From assembly GCA_050184225.1 (NCBI GenBank), contig JBFXAN010000128.1, forward strand, positions 1-18,914: a stretch of 18,914 bases of DNA, given 5' to 3'. The notes beneath the pieces are model-generated. The model ran no database searches and was not told the DNA's origin. It saw only the letters and a list, made by a program, of their open reading frames with translations. Made by a program: the position numbers and the translations under genes. Below, piece by piece: positions 14,383 through 18,914 of the stretch (its first letter is position 1; each line of letters opens with the position of its first letter). The DNA comes from JBFXAN01 sp050184225. Lineage in GTDB: Bacteria > Chloroflexota > Dehalococcoidia > CAUJGQ01.

Positions 14383-14463
14383 CTGCTCCTGACGTGTATC
14401 ACACGGTAGCAGTCAGCGCGCGAGTCGTGGAGAGAAAGTATCGCCGGCGCACGGGATACCGGT

Positions 14464-14664
14464 TCAGCGGGCCGCGAGCGGCATGGGAACCAGCAGATCG
14501 GCATGACAGCGGCGATGAATCAGCACCGAGATGAATCCGGTGGGCGTGTCGTCCGAGGCCCTGACACAGGGCTGTTCACGCCGAATCAGATCGCCGCAGA
14601 TGACGCATACCGCGTCGTCATGATCCCGAGGCAAGCTCGCTGTGAAGATGATCGTCTCGCTCAT
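14464..14664 (-). CDS. Small putative zinc-binding protein
   Basis: A 66-residue protein with a likely metal site: Cys20 and Cys23 in CVICGD, Cys33 in QPC, and a C-terminal H-R-R-C-H cluster (His50, Cys53, His54). The pattern C-x2-C-x9-C-x16-H-x2-C-H is reminiscent of a zinc ribbon or treble clef. The function is unknown; nucleic-acid or protein binding is a typical role for such domains. The start is uncertain. ATG 14662-14664 abuts AAGGAG with no spacing, while an upstream GTG (14713-14715) overlaps the HAD gene stop as GTGA, which would permit translational coupling and add 17 residues. Either way it follows the HAD phosphatase closely and is probably in the same operon. Confidence 0.6.
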   Translation of the reverse strand: MSETIIFTASLPRDHDDAVCVICGDLIRREQPCVRASDDTPTGFISVLIHRRCHADLLVPMPLAAR

Positions 14665-14711
14665 CTCCTTCAGCCTACCGGCGCGAAGCCATCGGGACAG
14701 TAAAGCAGTAC

Positions 14712-15431
14712 TCACTTGAGCCGGCTGACAGGAGATGGCGCGGGCATCGTTCCCAACACCAATCGCAGCATCTCATCCGGCTGAGACAGATCATTGAAGA
14801 CGTGCACCGCCCCCGCCGCCGCCAGCATCTCCGGCGAGCTCGACCCGGTGGCAACGCCGATCGCCACGGCGCCGTTGGCCTGCGCCGCGAGAATATCGTG
14901 CGCCGTGTCGCCGAGCACGAAGACGCCGTACTCACCGCCCACCGCACCGCCGAGGCGGCCGATGGCGATGCGCACCAGTTCGGCCCGGTCTTCGGCGTCG
15001 TCGGCGTAGCCGCCGTCCGTGAAGTAGTGATCCAGGCCGAAGTAGCGGAGCTTGACCTCCGCCGCCCGGCGGAAGTTGCCGGTGGTGATGCCAACGCGCG
15101 CATCAGGGATCGCCCGCACCCGCTCCAGCGTGTCGCGCACGCCGGGCAGGATCCAGCCGCCCCGCTCGTGCAGGTTCCTAACCAGCACCGGAATGTAACG
15201 CGACTCGATCTCGGCGATCAGCGCTTCGAAGGCGGCGTCATCCGGGTCCTGATCGCAATTTCGCAGCGCGTCGCGGATGATCGAGCGGTCCGTGCGGCCA
15301 CCGAAATCCACTCCGGCGAAGGCACGCGGCACGCCATAGAGGTCATGCAGCACCTCGTTCATCGCGGCCGAACCCACACCAGGCGTCCGAATCAACGTGA
15401 GGTCGATATCAAAAAGGAAGAGATGAGACAT
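14712..15431 (-). CDS. HAD-superfamily hydrolase (phosphoglycolate phosphatase-like)
   Basis: A 239-residue haloacid dehalogenase-type phosphatase. Motif I is FDIDLTLI with nucleophile Asp8 and acid/base Asp10. Motif II is GITTGN (Thr116/117). The motif III lysine is Lys127 in AEVKLRYFGLDHYF, and motif IV is VLGDTAHD (Asp175, Asp179). A helical C1 cap lies between residues 15 and 90. Relatives dephosphorylate small phosphoesters such as 2-phosphoglycolate; the substrate is not fixed by sequence. The start at ATG 15429-15431 (MSHLFLFDID) places motif I at the N-terminus as in the family. There is no clear ribosome-binding site, so the mRNA may be leaderless. A frame reaching 15521 adds 30 unrelated residues. 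Its stop codon overlaps a possible GTG start of the small zinc-site protein. Confidence 0.92.
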   Translation of the reverse strand: MSHLFLFDIDLTLIRTPGVGSAAMNEVLHDLYGVPRAFAGVDFGGRTDRSIIRDALRNCDQDPDDAAFEALIAEIESRYIPVLVRNLHERGGWILPGVRDTLERVRAIPDARVGITTGNFRRAAEVKLRYFGLDHYFTDGGYADDAEDRAELVRIAIGRLGGAVGGEYGVFVLGDTAHDILAAQANGAVAIGVATGSSSPEMLAAAGAVHVFNDLSQPDEMLRLVLGTMPAPSPVSRLK

Positions 15432-15818
15432 GGCGCCAGGGTACGGTGAACGCGGACTCCGAAGCCAGCACACCCCGACGCCTCGGCCGGATGCAGACAC
15501 ATCTTTTGTGACCGAGAACACAAACCGTTACGTCGCCGCCATCTTCCCGTCACATTCGGCGGGTATCATTCAGACATCGGACGCCGCGATGTGCTCCTCA
15601 CTTCCCCCCCTCCTGAGGCCACGTCGCGGCGTTCGGGCGTTTTCGCCCTCGCCTCCTCATCTCAAGACGCGCTCTGCTGCGCTCACGTTCCGCACCGGCG
15701 ATGCGCTGAATCGCGTTCGGCCATACACATCTTGTCGCGTTGCAATTGCAACTGATTGCATGTAGAGTCGGGCCACACTCCTCAGCGGTCCTTCGCCGCG
15801 CGTGAAAGGACTCCGGTC
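15432..15818. other. 387-bp divergent intergenic region (HAD gene / ABC exporter)
   Basis: This region separates the leftward HAD gene from the rightward ABC exporter. It contains no convincing gene. It holds a short GGGCG-TTTT-CGCCC hairpin near 15637-15650 without a T run, a pyrimidine-rich stretch near 15600, and the palindrome at 15739-15752. I see no strong -35/-10 pair for either direction. Confidence 0.6.
15739..15752. promoter_or_regulatory. Perfect 14-bp palindrome upstream of the ABC exporter
   Basis: GTTGCAATTGCAAC is a perfect, AT-centred palindrome 66 bases upstream of the exporter start, followed closely by another ATTGCA. In this GC-rich setting it stands out and resembles MarR-type operators. 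No MarR gene is in the window, so the binder is unknown. Confidence 0.45.
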
Positions 15819-18800
15819 ATGTACTTCGATCCTCGGCTCTTTGCGATGACGGTGGGGGTGCGCGGGCGGATGGTCCTCGCCGCGCTGATCGGCATCGTCG
15901 CCGTTCCCGTTGCCATCTGGCGGTTGATGCTCACCGGCGACACGCTCGCCCGCGTCTTCGAAGGCGAGACTCTTTCCGCCCTCGCCGGCGTCTTCGTCCT
16001 GCTCGTCGGGTTGATCCTGCTTCGCGCCGCGCTCCAGTTCGCCAAAGAGGAGGTCGCCAACGCCACCGCCGCCGTCCTCAAGGTGCGGCTCCGTCGCCGG
16101 CTCTATGAACACGTCCTCCGGCTCGGCCCCGGCCACTTCGACCAGCAGCGCACCGGCGGCGTCCTCCTCTCCCTGGTCGAGGGCGTCGAGCAGCTCGACA
16201 CCTTCTTCGGCCAGTACCTGCCCCAGCTAGTGATCGCCGCGCTCACGCCGATCATCATCTTCGGCATCATGGCCTTCCTTGATATGCGCACCGCCCTGAT
16301 CTTCCTGATCGCGGCGCTCTTCACCCTGATCGCACCGGCCGCTTTCCATCGCTGGAACCGCGACAGCTCCCTGGCGCGGCGCACCGCCTACGCCAACCTG
16401 GGCGCCGACTTCCTCGACGCGATCCAGGGGCTGCCGACGCTGAAGTCCTTCGGCCAGAGCGGGCAGCGCGGCAATCTCCTCGCCGAGCGGGCGCGGCAGG
16501 TCTTCCGCGCGACGATGTACGTGCTCGCCGTCAACATCGGCACCAGCGGCATCACCATGCTCGGCGTCTCCGCCGGCGCGGCGATCGCGCTTGCCTGGGG
16601 CGCGGTCCGCGTCCAGGACGGCGAGCTCGATCTACGCACACTCCTGATCGTCCTGCTGCTCGGCGTCGAGATTTTCCGCCCGCTGCGGGAGATGGTCGCG
16701 CTCTACCACCGCGGCATGGTCGCGCAGGCCGCCACCCGCGGCATCTACGACATCCTCGATACGCTGCCCGAGGTGACGGAGGCAATCGGCAGTCGGCAAT
16801 CGGCAATCGGGGCGCTCGCACCCACGGTGCGATTCGAGGCGGTCACCTTCGGCTATCAGGGCGGGCGGCGCCCGGCTCTGCGCGACTTCTCCTTCGACCT
16901 GCACGCGGGCGAGGCGCTGGGCGTCGTCGGTTCAAGTGGTGCGGGCAAGTCGACGATCGTCAACCTGCTCCTCCGCTTCGTCGATCCACAGCAGGGACAG
17001 GTGCTGCTCGGCGGCCACGACGTGCGCGACCTCCCGCTCGATGCGATCCGGCAGCACGTCGCCGTCGTCGCGCAAGACACCTACCTCTTCTACGGCACCG
17101 TCGCCGACAACCTCCGCCTCGGCAGGCCGGACGCTTCGTCCGCCGAACTCGAAGCGGCGGCGCGCACCGCCAACGCGCACGACTTCATCGCGGCGCTGCC
17201 CCAGGGCTACGACACGATCGTCGGCGAGCGGGGTACGCGCCTCTCCGGCGGCCAGCGTCAGCGCATCGCCATCGCCCGTGCCCTGCTCAAGAACGCCCCG
17301 ATCCTCGTGCTGGACGAGGCGCTCTCCAGCGTCGACGCCGAAAACGAGGCGATCATCCAGCAGGCGCTCGACCGCCTCCAGCAGGGCCGCACCACGCTCG
17401 TCATCGCCCATCGCCTCTCCAGCGTCGTCAACGCCGGCCGGATCATCGTCCTCGATCGCGGTACCGTCGTCGAGACCGGCACACACGTTGAGTTGATGCG
17501 CGCCGGCGGCATCTACGCCAGGCTGATGGCGGCACAGCACACGGTCGAAGAGGAACAAGCGGCGGAAACCCGCATCGCCGCCGCGACCAATAACCGCCGC
17601 GCGAATGAGATCGCCGTCGACCGACGCGTGTCGCTCGACCAGGCCGCCGAGCAACACCGGCTCCCGACGTTCACCGTCTGGCGCCGCTTGCTGGCGCTCG
17701 TCAGTCCCTGGAAGGGCGAGGCCGTGCTCACCTTCATCCTCGGCGTCGTGCATGCCCTGTCCGTCGTCGCCCTCGGCGCCGTCGGCGCACTGCTCGTCGG
17801 CCGGGTCGTGACCGGCGGCGACATCGATCCGTTTCTCTGGGGGCTGCTCGCACTCGTGCCGATCACGGCCATGCTCACCTGGGCCGAGTCCTGGATCGCG
17901 CACGACCTCGCCTTCCGCCTGCTGGCCGAGATGCGGATCGCCCTCTATCGGATGCTGGACCCACTCGCACCCGCCTACCTCCAACGCCGGCGCTCCGGCG
18001 ACCTCGTCAGCACCGCGACCGGCGACGTCGAGACGATCGAGCTCTTCTTCGCACATACAGTGTCGCCCGCCTTCGTCGCTGTGATCGTGCCCGGCGGCGT
18101 GTTGATCGCACTCGCCGTCATCGCCTGGCCGCTGGCCCTCGTCCTCCTGCCCTTCGTGATCGGCGTCGCCCTGACGCCGCTGATCGCCAACCGGGCGATG
18201 GAGCATCTCGGCGGCGAAGTGCGCGATCAGACCGGATCGGTGAACGCCTTCATGGTCGACAGTGTCCAGGGACTCCGCACGATCGCCACCTTCGACGCCG
18301 GCCCCCGCCGCGCCGCCGAGATCGAGTCACACAGCCGCCATCTCGCCGGCCTCCAGGTCCACTTCATGCGCGACCAGTCGCTCCAGAGCGGTGTGATCGA
18401 CGCCCTCACCGCCCTCGGCGCCCTCGCCGTGCTGGCCGCCGGCGCTGCCCTCGTCACCGACGGTGCTATGCCCCGCGCCCAACTCCCCCTGGCAACCGTC
18501 CTCGCCGCCTCCGCCTTCGCCCCCGTCACCCAATTGGTCGTCACCCTCAAACAACTGATGGAAACCCTCGCCGCCTCCCGCCGCTACTTCGCCATCGAAG
18601 ACGAGCCGGTGCCGGTGCGCGACGGGGGCGGGGTCAACCTAACCCCCCGGCCCCCTTCCCTCGCAGGGAAGGGGGAGTTCTGGTCTGCCATGGTGGAACA
18701 AGATTCGTCGGTGCCACCCAACGAAATACTGGTACCGTCGGTTGACGAAGACTCCCCCTTCCCTGCGAGGGAAGGGGGCCGGGGGGTTAGGTATCACCAC

Positions 18801-18914
18801 CCCGTCACCTTCGATCACGTCACCATCCGCTACACCCCAACCGATCCACCCGCCCTCCGCGACGTCTCCTTCGAGGCCGGCGCCGGGCAAACGGTGGCGC
18901 TTGTCGGCCGCTCC
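15819..18914 (+). CDS. Tandem ABC exporter, CydD-CydC-like fusion (3' end outside window)
   Basis: The open frame of 1032 codons runs to the right edge without a stop. The order is TMD1 (about residues 15-310), NBD1 (332-570), TMD2 (about 620-925), a linker, then NBD2, cut inside its Walker A (VGRS). NBD1 has Walker A GSSGAGKST (371-379), signature LSGGQ (475-479), Walker B ILVLDE (Asp499, Glu500) and switch His531. The TMD1 segments FFGQYLPQL and EIFRPLREM resemble CydD, which with CydC exports cysteine and glutathione to the periplasm for cytochrome bd assembly. In enterobacteria these are two polypeptides; here both halves are one chain. A general lipid/drug exporter cannot be excluded. 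A GAAAGGA ribosome-binding site lies 8 bases before the ATG. Two repeat-derived insertions interrupt its linkers at residues 322-331 and 940-991, both in frame. Confidence 0.9.
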   Translation, partial: MYFDPRLFAMTVGVRGRMVLAALIGIVAVPVAIWRLMLTGDTLARVFEGETLSALAGVFVLLVGLILLRAALQFAKEEVANATAAVLKVRLRRRLYEHVLRLGPGHFDQQRTGGVLLSLVEGVEQLDTFFGQYLPQLVIAALTPIIIFGIMAFLDMRTALIFLIAALFTLIAPAAFHRWNRDSSLARRTAYANLGADFLDAIQGLPTLKSFGQSGQRGNLLAERARQVFRATMYVLAVNIGTSGITMLGVSAGAAIALAWGAVRVQDGELDLRTLLIVLLLGVEIFRPLREMVALYHRGMVAQAATRGIYDILDTLPEVTEAIGSRQSAIGALAPTVRFEAVTFGYQGGRRPALRDFSFDLHAGEALGVVGSSGAGKSTIVNLLLRFVDPQQGQVLLGGHDVRDLPLDAIRQHVAVVAQDTYLFYGTVADNLRLGRPDASSAELEAAARTANAHDFIAALPQGYDTIVGERGTRLSGGQRQRIAIARALLKNAPILVLDEALSSVDAENEAIIQQALDRLQQGRTTLVIAHRLSSVVNAGRIIVLDRGTVVETGTHVELMRAGGIYARLMAAQHTVEEEQAAETRIAAATNNRRANEIAVDRRVSLDQAAEQHRLPTFTVWRRLLALVSPWKGEAVLTFILGVVHALSVVALGAVGALLVGRVVTGGDIDPFLWGLLALVPITAMLTWAESWIAHDLAFRLLAEMRIALYRMLDPLAPAYLQRRRSGDLVSTATGDVETIELFFAHTVSPAFVAVIVPGGVLIALAVIAWPLALVLLPFVIGVALTPLIANRAMEHLGGEVRDQTGSVNAFMVDSVQGLRTIATFDAGPRRAAEIESHSRHLAGLQVHFMRDQSLQSGVIDALTALGALAVLAAGAALVTDGAMPRAQLPLATVLAASAFAPVTQLVVTLKQLMETLAASRRYFAIEDEPVPVRDGGGVNLTPRPPSLAGKGEFWSAMVEQDSSVPPNEILVPSVDEDSPFPAREGGRGVRYHHPVTFDHVTIRYTPTDPPALRDVSFEAGAGQTVALVGRS
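16783..16810 (+). repeat. Four tandem heptamers inside the ABC exporter gene
   Basis: CAATCGG, CAGTCGG, CAATCGG and CAATCGG are consecutive. They encode AIGSRQSAIG in the loop between TMD1 and NBD1. Because 7 is not a multiple of 3, gain or loss of one unit would shift the frame. Confidence 0.8.
18637..18792 (+). repeat. 156-bp palindromic element inserted in frame in the ABC exporter
   Basis: Two perfectly matching 42-bp inverted arms (18637-18678 and 18751-18792) flank 72 bases. Each arm contains its own hairpin, CCCCCTTCCCT-CGC-AGGGAAGGGGG. The element is exactly 52 codons long and is translated as a Pro/Gly/Ser-rich insert (residues 940-991) between TMD2 and NBD2, with the family sequence resuming at PVTFDHVTIRY. 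It resembles dispersed GC-rich palindromic repeats usually found between genes. Confidence 0.85.

Noticed and set aside
16932..18206. 424-codon leftward frame within the exporter region
   Set aside because: It is antisense to well-supported NBD1 and TMD2 coding sequence and its composition (Asp/Gly/His-rich) is typical of a shadow frame.
18639..18890. Leftward frame with PNPPAPFPRREGG
   Set aside because: It is produced by the palindromic insert on the opposite strand of the ABC exporter gene.

Overview
The window is high-GC bacterial DNA. Its gene content, its repeat families (heptamer arrays and long GC-rich palindromes that invade genes) and its frequent GTG starts suggest a member of the Chloroflexota, perhaps near Thermomicrobia/Sphaerobacter. 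That placement is inference: there is no rRNA or other phylogenetic marker apart from metG. No phage, CRISPR or transposase genes are visible. The region reads as chromosomal, with accessory regulatory and small mobile elements.

Layout. From 1 to about 11.75 kb every gene runs leftward (minus strand): a DUF433 antitoxin-like gene cut by the left edge; a possible frameshifted mini-gene; a tyrosine-phosphatase-like protein; a GarR/3-hydroxyisobutyrate-type dehydrogenase; a 143-bp MITE-like element abutting a broken small antitoxin gene; methionyl-tRNA synthetase (metG) with a complex upstream region (heptamer arrays, an intrinsic terminator and a candidate structured RNA); a MocR-type GntR/aminotransferase regulator; a large arylsulfatase; a MalT-like ATP-binding LuxR regulator; and a small lipoprotein. 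From about 12.0 to 14.1 kb a TetR regulator and an MFS transporter run rightward. From 14.1 to 15.4 kb a HAD phosphatase and two small orphan proteins run leftward. From 15.8 kb to the right edge lies an open frame of at least 1032 codons for a tandem (TMD-NBD-TMD-NBD) ABC exporter resembling a CydD-CydC fusion. The window cuts it inside the second Walker A motif.

Most interesting signal. A composite palindromic site, GGGTGA-N7-TCACCC, then 10 or 11 bases, then TCACC-N2-GGTGA, occurs three times: before the arylsulfatase (8641-8681), upstream of the LuxR-type regulator (11272-11312), and between the lipoprotein gene and the tetR gene (11821-11862). Two copies sit in an ungapped 86-bp block that is about 85% identical. 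This looks like one small regulon: sulfatase, lipoprotein, an autoregulated ATP-sensing activator, and possibly the divergent TetR/MFS pair. The controlling protein could be either the LuxR-type or the TetR-type regulator.

Other notable points are an in-frame 156-bp palindromic insertion in the ABC exporter linker, a 7-bp tandem repeat in the same gene that would shift the frame if its copy number changed, and a cysteine-free MetRS.
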